A program made the position numbers and the translations under genes. From CAWAYH01 sp963786195 (GTDB taxonomy: Bacteria > Acidobacteriota > Vicinamibacteria > Vicinamibacterales > 2-12-FULL-66-21), in contig CAWAYH010000013.1 in NCBI GenBank assembly GCA_963786195.1, positions 186,001-250,000 of the forward strand: DNA of 64,000 bases, written 5' to 3'. Under the pieces are notes generated by a model. It had not been told where the DNA came from and ran no database searches. It saw nothing but the letters and a program-made list of their open reading frames with translations. Positions 19,298 to 29,141 of the stretch are shown here, piece by piece (positions within the stretch are counted from its first letter, which is position 1; the number at the start of each line of letters is the position of its first letter).

Positions 19298-19474
19298 TCA
19301 AGACACACAGATCTGTCCGGCCATCGAGGCATCGGGCTGCACGGGACGTCAGCGGACGCTCTGGCGTTTTCTCACAGGTCCGCGAAAAAACCCGCATCCA
19401 CGCCGCCGGGATCTGGCGGAGATCGCTTGAAAAGCCCGTCAGGTGAGTGGCATGCGCGTTGCCCCGGGCGGGCC

Positions 19475-20725
19475 ATGCCGCTCAACCCGTGCGAGCTCGA
19501 AATCGATCTGTTCTGCCGCGGACTGCGCGTTCCACCCGATGTCTCGTTGGAAGGCGCCCGCGGGGTCCGTCGCACCCGCGCGGGTCTCGGCTCCGGTCTG
19601 GAGCTGATGATCCCCACGGGCTCCTGGCTGAAGCCCGCAATCTGGATGAATGCGCCCGTCGTCGAGAGGTTCGCGCAGCTGTCGCCCTACCTGCTCTGCG
19701 GTAGACCCGATGAGTACACGCTCCTCGATCAGCGGGATGGTTCGCGCTATCCCGTGGACATCCCCCGGCAGCCCCATTGGTACGATCGATGGACGTCGCG
19801 CGACATCCCGATGTCGCAGATTGGCGTGCTGCAGGGCACGTATCTCGGCATCTACATCAATCCGGTCTGTGAGTTCTGGAGCTCCGATCTGAACTGCCGC
19901 TTCTGCACGACCGGGCAGAACGTCGGCGGCGTCGAAATCGCGGCGAAGACGGTCGAGGACGTGGTCGAGACGTGCTGGGCTGCTAAAGAGGAATCGAACG
20001 TCACGTTCGTGCATCTGAACGGCGGTTTCCAGGGCGGACACGCGCTCGAATTCGCCGAGCCGTTCGTTCGCGCCATCAAGGAAGACGTCGGCATGCTCGT
20101 GGGCGTGCAGCTGACGCCCGAGCGCAACTTCAACCGGTACGATCGGCTGATCGACATGGGCGTCGATCACTTCTCGTTCTGCATCGAGCTGCTCGATCCC
20201 ACGTGGTTCGCGAGGGTGTGCCCCGGCAAGGCGCGCACGCTGGGCCAGGAGCTGTTCTTCGAGGCGATGTCGTACTGCGCGGCGCGGCTGCCTCGCGGCG
20301 CCGTGTCGGGCGAGATGATCGCGGGCATCGAGCCGACCGCGCACACCATCGACGCCATCGAGCGGATCACCGCGATCGGCGCGTTCCCGACCATCTGCAT
20401 CTTCCGTCCAACCGTCGGGTCGCAGATGGCCGACTGGCCATCGCCCGAGTACGCCGAGATGCGCACCGTCATGGCTGCGGCGTATGACGCCTGCCGCAGA
20501 CATCGCATTCCAATCGGCCTGGCGCCGAATATCGAGGTCAGCCTCGTCGTCAATCCTGACGATGCGGCGTTCCTGGCGCCGCGGACGCTGGACTTCTATT
20601 GCTACGAGACCTGGCGCCGGGCGCTGCGGGTGGCCGCGCGGCCTGTCTTCAATCGTCGGCTCGGCACGCGCGTCCGAAAGACTTCTGACGGGAGGGCGGA
20701 AACCCCATGGCTGACGACCTGTTGA
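19475..20725 (+). CDS. Radical SAM protein with CX8CX2C cluster motif, coupled to korAB
   Basis: 416 residues from the ATG at 19475. A distinct N-terminal region of about 140 residues precedes the radical SAM core at GIYINPVCEFWSSDLNCRFCTTG. The three cysteines are spaced CX8CX2C rather than the canonical CX3CX2C. Downstream are HLNGGFQGG (glycine-rich strand 2), VGVQLTPERN, HFSFCIELLDP and FPTICIFRPTVGSQ. The gene overlaps the start of the 2-oxoacid:ferredoxin oxidoreductase alpha gene by 19 bases, which argues for cotranscription and possibly a ferredoxin-linked role. Function is unknown. Confidence 0.85.
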   Translation: MPLNPCELEIDLFCRGLRVPPDVSLEGARGVRRTRAGLGSGLELMIPTGSWLKPAIWMNAPVVERFAQLSPYLLCGRPDEYTLLDQRDGSRYPVDIPRQPHWYDRWTSRDIPMSQIGVLQGTYLGIYINPVCEFWSSDLNCRFCTTGQNVGGVEIAAKTVEDVVETCWAAKEESNVTFVHLNGGFQGGHALEFAEPFVRAIKEDVGMLVGVQLTPERNFNRYDRLIDMGVDHFSFCIELLDPTWFARVCPGKARTLGQELFFEAMSYCAARLPRGAVSGEMIAGIEPTAHTIDAIERITAIGAFPTICIFRPTVGSQMADWPSPEYAEMRTVMAAAYDACRRHRIPIGLAPNIEVSLVVNPDDAAFLAPRTLDFYCYETWRRALRVAARPVFNRRLGTRVRKTSDGRAETPWLTTC

Positions 20726-22510
20726 TTGGGATGGCGGGCGCCGGCGGTGACGGCGTCATTTCGGCGGGAGATTCGCTGATTACCGCCGCGGCGCTGGAAG
20801 GCTACCACGCGATGCTCACCAAGAGCTTCGGCCCGCAGATTCGCGGTGGGGAGTCTTCGTTCCGGCTGCGCATTGCCGCAACGGACGTGCACGCGGTGAG
20901 CGGCACGCTGGATGTCGCAATCGCCCTGAACTGGGAGGACTTCCTGCGTTTTGGCGCAGAACTGCCGATTGGCGCCGAGACGACCGTGATCTACGAGGCG
21001 GAGTGCCAGCCGGTGCCCGAAGGCGTATCGCTTGCGGGGGTCCGGCCCTCCGATCTCGTGGCTGCGCCCATCACCCGACTGGCCAAGGAATCCGGGTCGG
21101 ACAAGGTCAAGAACACCGTGGTCCTTGGACTGCTGTCGGAGTGGCTCGGGTTTGCTCCCGAAGCGCTTCTCGCCGGGATACGCCGGAAGTTCGCGAAGAA
21201 GGGGCCCGAGGTGCTCGGCGCGAATGAACGCGCGTTTGCCGCCGGCCGCAGGTATGCCGCGGACAGACCTTTGCCCTCGCCTCGGCAACTCGCCGCGGTT
21301 GATCCCCCGGAGGTGCCGAAGCTGCTGACCGACGGCAACGAGATGTGCGGTGCCGCGGCGATCTTCGCCGGCTGCACGTTCTTTGGCGGGTATCCGATCA
21401 CGCCGTCCACCGAAATCATGCAGTATCTCGGCCGGGAAATCTGGAAATACGGCGGCGCGGTGTTCCAGGCCGAAGACGAAATCGCCGGAGTGGCCGCCGT
21501 CGTCGGCGCATCGTTTGCGGGCAGGAAGGCGATGACCGCGACGTCCGGTCCGGGAATGTCGCTCAAGACGGAAGTCCTGGGCCTCGCGACGATTGCCGAG
21601 TTGCCGCTGGTGTGCGTGAACGTCCAACGCGGAGGACCCTCCACTGGCATCCCCACCAAGAGCGAGCAATCGGATCTGTTCCAGGCCGTCTTCTCGGCAC
21701 ATGGAGACGTCGTTCGCCCGGTGCTGGCGCCGACGAGCGTCAACGACACGTTTGCGACCACGGTCGACGCCTTCAACATCGCGGAGGGATATCAGACGCC
21801 GGTCATCGTGCTCTCGGATGCCGACATCGGTCAGAGGAAGGAAGTCGTCGACCCGATCGACACGTCCGCGTTCCACCTCGTCGAACGGCGCCGGCCGTTG
21901 CCGCCGGAGCTGGAGAATTACCAGCGCTTTGCACTGACCGACTCGGGGATCAGCCCGCTCAGCGAGCCAGGGATGCCTGGCGGCAACTATCTGGCGTCCG
22001 GCATCGAGCACAACGAGTCGGGAGCGCCGACCGCAGGCGGCGCGGCCCACGCCAGGATGAACGAGAAGCGTATCCGCAAGTTCGCACCACTCGCGATGCG
22101 GCACGATTTGTTCGCCATCTATGGGCCAGCCGACGCGCCGATCGGCATGGTGAGTTGGGGCAGCGTCTCCGGTGTGGCTCGTGAAGCGCTCGCGCTTGCG
22201 AAGCGAAGCGGGGTGCCGGCCAAGCTGATTGTACCGAGGCTCTTGTATCCCGTTGCCCAGCAGATCTACGAGGAGTTCTTCGCGTCCGCGCGGTACGGGC
22301 TTTGTCGTCGAGCAGTCGCACCAGGGTCAGCTGTATCGGCTGCTGCGTATGTTCGTGGACGTCCCTCAGGGAGTGATTCCTCTGTGCCGCAGCGGATCGA
22401 ACCCGTTCACGCCGGTCGAGCTGGCGCTCCATCTTCGCGATCACGCGATCGCGCTGCAGCGGTCGGCACTTCCGGGAGCTCGAGACGCAGAGCGATTGAG
22501 GAGATGGTGA
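20707..22510 (+). CDS. korA: 2-oxoacid:ferredoxin oxidoreductase alpha (gamma-alpha fused) subunit (one frame break)
   Basis: About 600 residues with the gamma domain first (GMAGAGGDGVISAGD, FGPQIRGGESSFRL, to about residue 190) and then the alpha domain (GGYPITPSTEIMQYLG, FQAEDEIAGVAAVVGASFAG, TSGPGMSLK, NVQRGGPSTGIPTKSEQSDL). The fused order is that of KorA-type 2-oxoglutarate or 2-oxoacid ferredoxin oxidoreductases, which convert a 2-oxoacid and CoA to acyl-CoA and reduced ferredoxin. The frame changes at about 22295 and continues as FVVEQSHQGQLYRLLR to the stop at 22508-22510. GGAGG lies upstream of the ATG. Confidence 0.92.
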
Positions 22511-23382
22511 TGGCGATCGAGACCTATCAAGCAAAGGATTACAAGAGCGAGCTGAAACCGATCTGGTGCCCGGGGTGCGGCGATTTCGGCGTGGTTCAGG
22601 CGATCTATCGTGCGCTCACCGGACTCAATCGGGCGCCGCACGAGATCGCATTCGTCTCCGGCATCGGCTGTTCGAGTCGAATTCCGGGATATACGACCGC
22701 GTACGGCTTCAACAGCGTGCACGGGCGGGCACTGCCGATTGCGCAGGGCATCAAGCTGGCCCATCCCGAGTTGCTGGTCCTCTGCGCGGGCGGGGACGGC
22801 GACGGATTCTCGATCGGCGGCGGGCACCTGCCGCACGCCATACGCCGCAATCTCGATCTGACCTACATCGTGATGGACAACCAGATCTATGGGCTTACGA
22901 AAGGTCAGTTGTCGCCGACCTCCCCTCGTGGCCTGAATACGGCGTCGTCGGTGTTTGGAAGTCTGGAAGAGCCAGTGAATCCACTGCTCTATGTGCTCGC
23001 GTACGGCGCCCGGTTCGTCGCGCAGGGCACACCTGCCGACATGCCCGGCCTTGCCACGATGATCGAGGAAGGGATTCGCTATCCCGGGTTCGCGTTCATT
23101 AACGTGCAGTCCCCGTGCATCACGTTCGGCCAGCCCGAGGCGCAGCTGAAGGTTCACAAGGGGAACATGAAGCGGCTCGAGAGCATCGACCACGATGCGT
23201 CGAATCGGTTGAGGGCGATGGATCTCGCGCAGGGTACGGGCGCACGCTCCATACGGGCGTGTTCTACCGCGATCCGTCGCCGGTGCCCACGTACCGAGCA
23301 GCTCGTCGCGTCGCGCCAGCGGGCGCTCGCGCCCAAGGCGAGGCCGCGTGCCGAGATTCTGGACATGTTCGTGCCTCGCTGA
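22510..23382 (+). CDS. korB: 2-oxoacid:ferredoxin oxidoreductase beta subunit (compensating frame breaks)
   Basis: 290 residues. The chosen ATG shares one base with the korA stop (TGATG) and has GAGGAG upstream. Thiamine-diphosphate subunit motifs: IWCPGCGDFGV, SGIGCSSRIPGY, HGRALPIAQGIKLA, LCAGGDGDGFSIGGGH (Mg-TPP loop) and MDNQIYGLTKGQLSPTS. Near the end a block is out of frame: a missing G at about 23235 and an extra C at about 23294 bracket DNA that in the other frame reads YGRTLHTGVFYRDPSPVPTY, the expected family sequence, before RALAPKARPRAEILDMFVPR ends the protein. With KorA it forms the complete catalytic enzyme. Confidence 0.92.
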   Translation: MAIETYQAKDYKSELKPIWCPGCGDFGVVQAIYRALTGLNRAPHEIAFVSGIGCSSRIPGYTTAYGFNSVHGRALPIAQGIKLAHPELLVLCAGGDGDGFSIGGGHLPHAIRRNLDLTYIVMDNQIYGLTKGQLSPTSPRGLNTASSVFGSLEEPVNPLLYVLAYGARFVAQGTPADMPGLATMIEEGIRYPGFAFINVQSPCITFGQPEAQLKVHKGNMKRLESIDHDASNRLRAMDLAQGTGARSIRACSTAIRRRCPRTEQLVASRQRALAPKARPRAEILDMFVPR

Positions 23383-23613
23383 CGATTGTCGCCGTCGGGT
23401 GCGAGCCGATGGTCGTTAGCACCTATTTCCGAAGAGCGATCCGCTGACCGTTCCGCTCGCGCGCTGTCCGTCGATCCTGAACTCGCCGGAGATCTGCGGC
23501 GAGACGTGCTCATTCGTCAGGCTGTCCAGACGTGCGAGCTGTAGTACGCTGTGCCGCGACTCGCGTCGCGTGAGGATCCGTTCGGCGACCGCATCAATCC
23601 ACAAGAGGCGACC

Positions 23614-25027
23614 ATGGTACTAGCCAGAGTGTTCATGTTGCTGCTCGTGCTTCCGTCTACCGTGTTGGCTCAGACCGTGGCGATACGCGCCGGCAACCTG
23701 GTCGATCCGGCCACCGGGACCGTCGCGAGGAACCAGATCATCCTGGTGCGCGACGGAACGATCACCGAGGTCGGGCCGCGCGTGCAGATTCCGGCCGGGG
23801 TGGAGACGATCGATCTCAGCAGCTCCTGGGTGATGCCGGGGCTGGCTGATGCCCATGTGCATCTGACCGCCGGGCCCACGCCGGGCCTTCCCGCAGCGGT
23901 GATCACACCTTACCTGAGCGAGAGCAGCGGCCTGCGAGCGCTGCGGGGCGCGAACCACGCGCGGGCCCTGTTGATGGCCGGCTTCACGGCGGTCAGGGAC
24001 GTGGGCAACGACGCCGAGTACTCCGCCGTCGATCTGCGGCGAGCCATCGGGCGCGGGTGGACCGTCGGGCCCACGATGTTGACGACCGGGAAGATCATCG
24101 CTCCCTTCGGCGGCCAGTCGGAGAACGTCCCCGCCGAGCAGGGCCGCTTCTGGAAGCACGAGTACCCTCGACGCCGACACGCCAGACGAGGTGCGCAAGG
24201 CGGTTCGCCAGAACATCTATTACGGCGCCAACGCGATCAAGCTCGTGGCCGACCACAACGCGTACTTTTTTTCGACAGCCGAAGTGCGCGCGGCAGTCGA
24301 AGAGTCACACGCCGCGGGCCTCACGTGTGCGGTGCACGTCTACGGCGGAAAGGCCGGCGACCACGTGATTGCCGCGCTGCCGGATTCCATCGAGCACGGC
24401 TTCACGCTGTCGGACGAGCAATTGCGCGCCATGAAAGAGAAGGCCATCGTGCTGGTGGGGACCGACTTTCCGGAGGCCCATCTGAAGCAGATGAATTTCA
24501 ACCCGGTGGAGGACGGCAAGACGCTCGGTCAGCGGATCGCCGATCGGCTGCGCCGGGCGCATCGCGCGGGCGTCACGATGGCGTTCGGCACCGATGTCTT
24601 CATGGACCCGCCCGAGAAGTCGCGACCTGAGCTGATGCTCGAGTATCTGGATGTCTGGACGGCGGCGGGCATCCCGCCAGGAGACATCCTGAAAGCGATG
24701 ACCGTGAATGTGTACGAGCTCTTCAAGTGGCAGGGCAAGCGCGGCTGGATCGCGGCCGGGCACGCTGCCGACATCATCGCCGCTCCGGCGAACCCGCTCG
24801 AGAACATCCAGGCGCTGCGGAAGGTGAACTTCGTGATGAAGGACGGGAAGGTGCTCAGAGGCCCGATGTCATCCGCCGCAGGTCTTCCCCGCCGCGATGA
24901 AGCTGAACTGGAAACAGCCGCCTCGGACGACCAAGCACTGTATCTCCTTACATTTCTTGAAAGCGTATCTCCCGGAACCCGCGCTCGAATGACTCCCACC
25001 TGGACGGCGGCAGCGTGTAACCGTTGA
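23614..25027 (+). CDS. Exported amidohydrolase-family metal-dependent hydrolase (one frame break)
   Basis: About 470 residues with a signal peptide (LLLVLPSTVLAQ). Imidazolonepropionase-like amidohydrolase features: VIRAGNLVDPATG-type beta sandwich start, metal ligands in DAHVHLTAG, GFTAVRDVGND, the Lys region GANAIKLVA, AVHVYGG, IEHGFTLS, MAFGTDVFM and AAGHAADIIAAPANPLENI. The frame changes at about 24168, where one extra C converts EY-STLDADTPDEV-like sequence to YPRRRHA. The last about 55 residues after GKVLRGP look unusual and may also be out of frame. Likely an exported Xaa-Pro or cyclic-amide hydrolase; substrate uncertain. Confidence 0.88.
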
Positions 25028-25163
25028 AGGCTGAACCAGATACACAACGGCGCGCATGTCCCATCGCTCGCGCCGCTGATCCAGGAAGTCCCGGCGGACA
25101 TCTTGCTGCAACGGATCCGGAAAGAGGTGTGCGGTACGCCAGCCGGCGTCAGGGCGCCACCTT

Positions 25164-25862
25164 GTGCGCGTCCTCAGCGGAAGGTGTCAGTTGAATGCGA
25201 CAGACCGCGAGAGACTCCTTCGCATCTACCCGGTGCTCCGGGAGTTGTCGGCTGTTCTTCTAAAGAAGCTCGAAGAAACGGCCATGCCGGTCCACGCACC
25301 CGCGGGCCAGCGGCTGTTCGGTGACGGCAGTCCCTGCGCTTACTATCCGTTGCTCACCAAAGGGATCATCCGGGCCTCGAAATTCAGCCCTGAGGGCCAC
25401 GAAATCCTCCTGTACCGTCTCCAACCTGGAGAGAGCTGCGTTATCACGGTCGTGACGCTCCTCGGCGAGGCGTCCTATCCCGCGATCGGAACGGCCGACA
25501 CGGAGCTCTCTCTCCTCGGCGTCCCCCGGAGCGTGTTCCTGGAGATGGTTCTCGAGTCCCCAGCCTTCCGAGTCTTCGTGTTCAACTCCCTCTCCCAGAG
25601 GATGGCGCACCTGATGGCCCTCGTTGACGACGTGGCTTTCCGCCGGGTCGATCAGCGGCTGGCGTCGCGCCTGCTCCTCCAGCGGCAACTCGACGCCACA
25701 ACCCATCAGATGCTCGCCGACGAGCTGGGGACCAGCCGGGAAGTCGTGAGCCGGATCCTGGAGACCTTCCAGCAATCAGGGATCGTCAGGCTCGGCCGAA
25801 AGCGGATCGAGATCCTGGACCGGGTCGCACTGCGTCGCCTCCACCAAGTCGAGGGGGGCTGA
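25164..25862 (+). CDS. Crp/Fnr-family transcriptional regulator
   Basis: Up to 232 residues from a GTG; a later start near residue 10-12 is possible because no ribosome site is decisive. The cyclic-nucleotide-binding beta roll spans about 30-135 (PAGQRLFGDGSPCAYYPLL, GHEILLYRLQPGESCVIT), with no Cys cluster of the FNR type. A long helix (VFVFNSLSQRMAHLMALVDDVAF) leads to the HTH_Crp domain (THQMLADELGTSREVVSRILETF). The cNMP-binding Arg-Ser pair is not obvious, so the effector is unknown. Confidence 0.85.
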   Translation: MRVLSGRCQLNATDRERLLRIYPVLRELSAVLLKKLEETAMPVHAPAGQRLFGDGSPCAYYPLLTKGIIRASKFSPEGHEILLYRLQPGESCVITVVTLLGEASYPAIGTADTELSLLGVPRSVFLEMVLESPAFRVFVFNSLSQRMAHLMALVDDVAFRRVDQRLASRLLLQRQLDATTHQMLADELGTSREVVSRILETFQQSGIVRLGRKRIEILDRVALRRLHQVEGG

Positions 25863-25960
25863 AAGGCGTTCACGCGACTCGACGAGCCGTGGAACCTGGT
25901 GGCCTGGACCGCTGTGCGATCCTGATGAGGAACTCGCGCAGCGGCCCCGGCTTCAAGTGT

Positions 25961-26209
25961 TCAGGCTGGAGGTTGCGTGCAGTGATTGCTGAAGACCGCC
26001 TCTGCGACATGGAGCAGGAAATTGCGCAGGCGCGACTCCCTGAGGCCCTCAAGATAGCTAATGTAATCGCTGAGGTGGGAGCAAAAGCTCTCCAGGTTCG
26101 CGGGGGTGCCGCCAGCGGCGTATGCCGTCGTGGTCGCGCCGAACGAGAAGCCGGCGGCGAGGAGGCTGGAAACAGCCACTGCCGCCACGAAACGTCGTCC
26201 CCTCATCAT
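25961..26209 (-). CDS. Small exported protein, 82 residues
   Basis: ATG at 26209 is preceded by AAGGAGG six bases away. A typical signal peptide (VAAVAVSSLLAAGFSFGATTTAYA) is followed by about 50 residues containing two Cys (SFCSHLSD, SNHCTQ) that could form a disulfide in the periplasm. No family recognised. Convergent with the Crp/Fnr gene. Confidence 0.6.
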   Translation of the reverse strand: MMRGRRFVAAVAVSSLLAAGFSFGATTTAYAAGGTPANLESFCSHLSDYISYLEGLRESRLRNFLLHVAEAVFSNHCTQPPA

Positions 26210-26346
26210 ACCCAACCTCCTTCAAGGAAAAGGCAGGTGACGCAGCATACGGCGCGTGTCGGAGGCTGTCTGTGACTGAAGTCACATGGCAATCGGATCG
26301 AGGTGGCCGCCTGTGCGGAGCCTCCCCGATCTTCCGGTCGGATCTC

Positions 26347-26787
26347 CTATTTCAGGATCAGCTCGCGAGCGTACTTCGTGCCGACGACCTCGCGATACTT
26401 GCTGCGGTCCTGATAGCCCTTCATCTGCGCCTCGTCGGTGCCGTCCGACTGCTGTAAGAGGGCATCAGACTTCTCGACGTTGGCTTCCACGGCGGCGAGG
26501 CTGGCGTATTCCCGGAGGATCAGCAGGTTCCACGTCCCGCTGTCGTCCAGCGTCCGGAGAATCTTGTACGATTTCTGGAAGCCGGCCTTCACCTGCGCGT
26601 CCTCCGACTTCTTGAACGAGGTGTCGAGGTACTGCAGGTACATCTGGTCCATGCCCGACGCCATCTGGATCATCGTGACGGTCCAGACCGTGCCCGGACT
26701 GAAGTACTTGTGCACCTGGCCCATCACTGGCACCGCGCCGACCGCGGCAAGTCCGCCGATCAGCAGTACATTCCTGAGGATTTTCAT
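26347..26787 (-). CDS. Exported hypothetical protein, 146 residues
   Basis: Start at ATG 26787 (MKILRNVLLIGGLAAVGAV), giving a clean signal peptide cleaved near VMGQ. The mature part (VHKYFSPGTVWTVTMIQMAS, RTLDDSGTWNLLILREYASL) looks like the alpha/beta dabb-type or NIPSNAP-like fold seen in exported proteins of Acidobacteria, with a conserved Trp/Tyr pattern. No catalytic motif is visible. Confidence 0.65.
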   Translation of the reverse strand: MKILRNVLLIGGLAAVGAVPVMGQVHKYFSPGTVWTVTMIQMASGMDQMYLQYLDTSFKKSEDAQVKAGFQKSYKILRTLDDSGTWNLLILREYASLAAVEANVEKSDALLQQSDGTDEAQMKGYQDRSKYREVVGTKYARELILK

Positions 26788-27052
26788 CAGCTGTTCTCGC
26801 GTTCTGTGTGGAGACTTCTGGTAGACCGGCCGGGGGCGGAGTCTCGCTACGTCCCGCGGTCTTCCGCGAAAGAGAACCTGTTGTGGAATCTGGATGTCTG
26901 GGGCACCGTCAGCGGCGGGCACGAGCAGGCAGAGGGTGAAGAAGGATACCACGTATCCGTGGCGAGACCCGGAAGGTGGAGGCTCAAGCGCAGCCGGTAT
27001 CCGTTTGAGCCCGATCGCGCCGCTTTCTCACATACATGTGTGAGGAGGCGAC

Positions 27053-27628
27053 GTGTCTATGCGAGCGATGGCTGGGCCGGTTTCGCTGCTGTTCGTGCTC
27101 ATTCCCCACATCGTAACCGGCCAGACGTCCATCCCGGCGTCTGACGCCGGGCGCGAAGGACGGGAGCGGCTCAGCCTGCAGGTGGCGGCCGGGCCAACGG
27201 TGACGTTGGTCGGCGGAGGGAACGTCCTGTCCGCCGCGTTCGGGTACTCGCCGGCGTCGCGGCTGGAGCTGCTCCTCAACGTCGAACGCAACTATGTGCC
27301 GTTCCAGTTGTACGGCGGCAGCGGCGCCCGCGGCGGGACGCTGACGTTCGTCAGCGGCGAGCTGCGCGTCGCTCTGCCGGTAGACCGCGTGTCGCTGTTC
27401 GCGATAGCGGGCGTCGGCGGCGGCGTCTCGCGTCCCAACGTCAACGCCGAGTTTCCCGACCGCGTCAGAAACGATCTTCGCGTTCTGTACATCGGTGGTG
27501 GTGTTCGCGTCCCGCTCCGCCGGGGGTTCAGCCTGGTGGGCGATGCGCGGTGCATGCTCGGGTTGGAGGGCTACGACGGCGTTCTGGCGGTCTGGCCCGT
27601 CCGCGCGGGCGTCGCGTGGCGCTTCTGA
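27053..27628 (+). CDS. Outer-membrane beta-barrel-type exported protein
   Basis: 191 residues from a GTG with GAGGAG seven bases upstream. Signal peptide (LLFVLIPHIVTGQ). The mature sequence alternates polar and hydrophobic residues in about eight strands (LSLQVAAGPTVTLVGGG, RLELLLNVERNYV, FSLVGDARCMLGL) and ends in AGVAWRF with a C-terminal Phe, the typical BAM signal. Probably a small eight-stranded barrel; ligand unknown. Confidence 0.6.
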   Translation: MSMRAMAGPVSLLFVLIPHIVTGQTSIPASDAGREGRERLSLQVAAGPTVTLVGGGNVLSAAFGYSPASRLELLLNVERNYVPFQLYGGSGARGGTLTFVSGELRVALPVDRVSLFAIAGVGGGVSRPNVNAEFPDRVRNDLRVLYIGGGVRVPLRRGFSLVGDARCMLGLEGYDGVLAVWPVRAGVAWRF

Positions 27629-27835
27629 AGCTCGGCGACGAACCTGCCCAGGTCAGGGTCGAGATCAATCCGGACTACGACCCGGCGGTCTTCACGAACC
27701 AGCCGCCGCCGGAGACGACGATCGACTCGTGGCGGAATAACCGGCCTCCCTCCCCTTCTCCCTCAGCTGATTGGAACAATGAATCTGGCTGTTGATTCTT
27801 GGTCCCAGGACCCGCAAGGAAGACGAGGGAACGTG

Positions 27836-28117
27836 CTATCCGGCTGTGTGACGCTTGATAAGGTCGTCCAGTTCATCGATTCCGAACTTGCACAACTGCA
27901 CGACCGAGGCTTGGCGGCGGTATGCCGTCGGCAACATGTTTCGCGCCTCTTCCTTGCTGTCTACATCCACAACGATCCATGCCTTGTGTACGCCGTCACA
28001 ACAACCGAAGTCAGCATGCGTCAAGAAATGTGAGCCGGTCTCAAGAAGCACTTTGGCGGCGCGGGCGCACGCAACTACTTCCGATTCGTGTGGAACCTCA
28101 ATGAGAAACTTAGCCAT
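27836..28117 (-). CDS. Conserved small hypothetical protein, 93 residues
   Basis: Begins MAKFLIEVPHESEVVACARA and contains GSHFLTHADFGCCDGVHKAWIVVDVDSKEEA, a pattern shared by short single-domain proteins in several environmental phyla with no known function. The ferredoxin-like alternation of strand and helix and the Cys/His residues (THADFGCCDG) suggest possible metal binding. The gene stands alone. Confidence 0.65.
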   Translation of the reverse strand: MAKFLIEVPHESEVVACARAAKVLLETGSHFLTHADFGCCDGVHKAWIVVDVDSKEEARNMLPTAYRRQASVVQLCKFGIDELDDLIKRHTAG

Positions 28118-28277
28118 ACCCGCAGTCTCCTGTTGGGCGTCTGAAAAGTCAACGCGGCAGCCTTGGTGACCAGGATCAACGTATCGCGCGACAACGTCCC
28201 GTCGCCCCCTGAGCGGACGATTCGCTGCCAACAAGGCACGCCTTCGTCAAGTGAAGTGCAGGGACTCACGGAGCACG

Positions 28278-28964
28278 CTATCGACCGATGCGCCTCACGA
28301 CCGATGCGCCTGACGTATCGGCCTGCACGCGGGGGTCGCCGAAGTACTCGAGCAGGGAAGCGCCACTGACGTTGACGACGAGCGCTTCGACAGCCCGGAG
28401 GCGGACGACGCTTGCGGCCGAGAGCATCGCGTTCGCGAACCGCGCCGTCAGCTCTGGGGCGTCCGCCCGGCTGGCGCCCGAAACGTCCAGGCGGAGCCGC
28501 TCCACGGCTCCCGATCCCGTGAATGACGAGGCGCCTGAGAGATCGATGGCGAAGTCCTGTGCGTCGATTCCGTCCACCTCGAAGCGGCTGGCGCCGCTCG
28601 CGACGACGCCGCGGAGGCCCCGGACGCCGATGCGGCACACGATGCCGAGCGAACTCACGCTTCCCGTCCCGGGACGCCACCCGACGGTCAACCGGCCGTC
28701 GGCGACGACGGTTTCAAGGAGCTCGAGGAGGTTGTCCTCCGCGGTGATCTCCAGTCGTTCGTCCGCGGCAAACGTCACGACCGCGCGAATGGCCCCCCCG
28801 ATGACAACGGTGTGGAAGCCCTGGACGGGACGGGACTCGGAGACCATCCGCCCGGAGCCGACGATTCCCGCGGGGGTGGGCGCGGTGGAGTGGAACACGC
28901 CCTGTTCGCCGCACGCCGTGGCCGTCGCGAGAAGGACGCACCCGGCGACTCGCTTCAGCATCAT
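28278..28964 (-). CDS. Putative lipoprotein with DUF2807 (head GIN) domain
   Basis: 228 residues starting MMLKRVAGCVLLATATACGE; the lipobox-like TAC places Cys18 as the lipidation site. The rest is a DUF2807 right-handed beta-helix-like domain: GFHTVVIGGAIRAVVT, ITAEDNLLELLETVV, then repeated Ser-Gly-Ala rungs (VASGASRFEVDGI, LSGASSFTGSG, VSGASRADA, VSGASLLEYFG, TSGASVVRR). The family is found in cell-envelope proteins sometimes called auto-transporter adhesin-like. Just upstream and divergent lies the second ECF sigma locus. Confidence 0.82.
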   Translation of the reverse strand: MMLKRVAGCVLLATATACGEQGVFHSTAPTPAGIVGSGRMVSESRPVQGFHTVVIGGAIRAVVTFAADERLEITAEDNLLELLETVVADGRLTVGWRPGTGSVSSLGIVCRIGVRGLRGVVASGASRFEVDGIDAQDFAIDLSGASSFTGSGAVERLRLDVSGASRADAPELTARFANAMLSAASVVRLRAVEALVVNVSGASLLEYFGDPRVQADTSGASVVRRIGR

Positions 28965-29141
28965 GTCTTCTTGAACACCGGGGCGCATGAGAAGTGTCAC
29001 GGCGAGTGCCGCGCTGCCGGAGATCCGGCAGGTCTTCGAGGAACGTGTTTTGCCCCGCAGGGGCTCCGACCATGCCATCACCCACAACAACGACCCCTGC
29101 GGGTGACAGTTTGACCTGCGCCGCGGTGTTCAACCGGCAGC

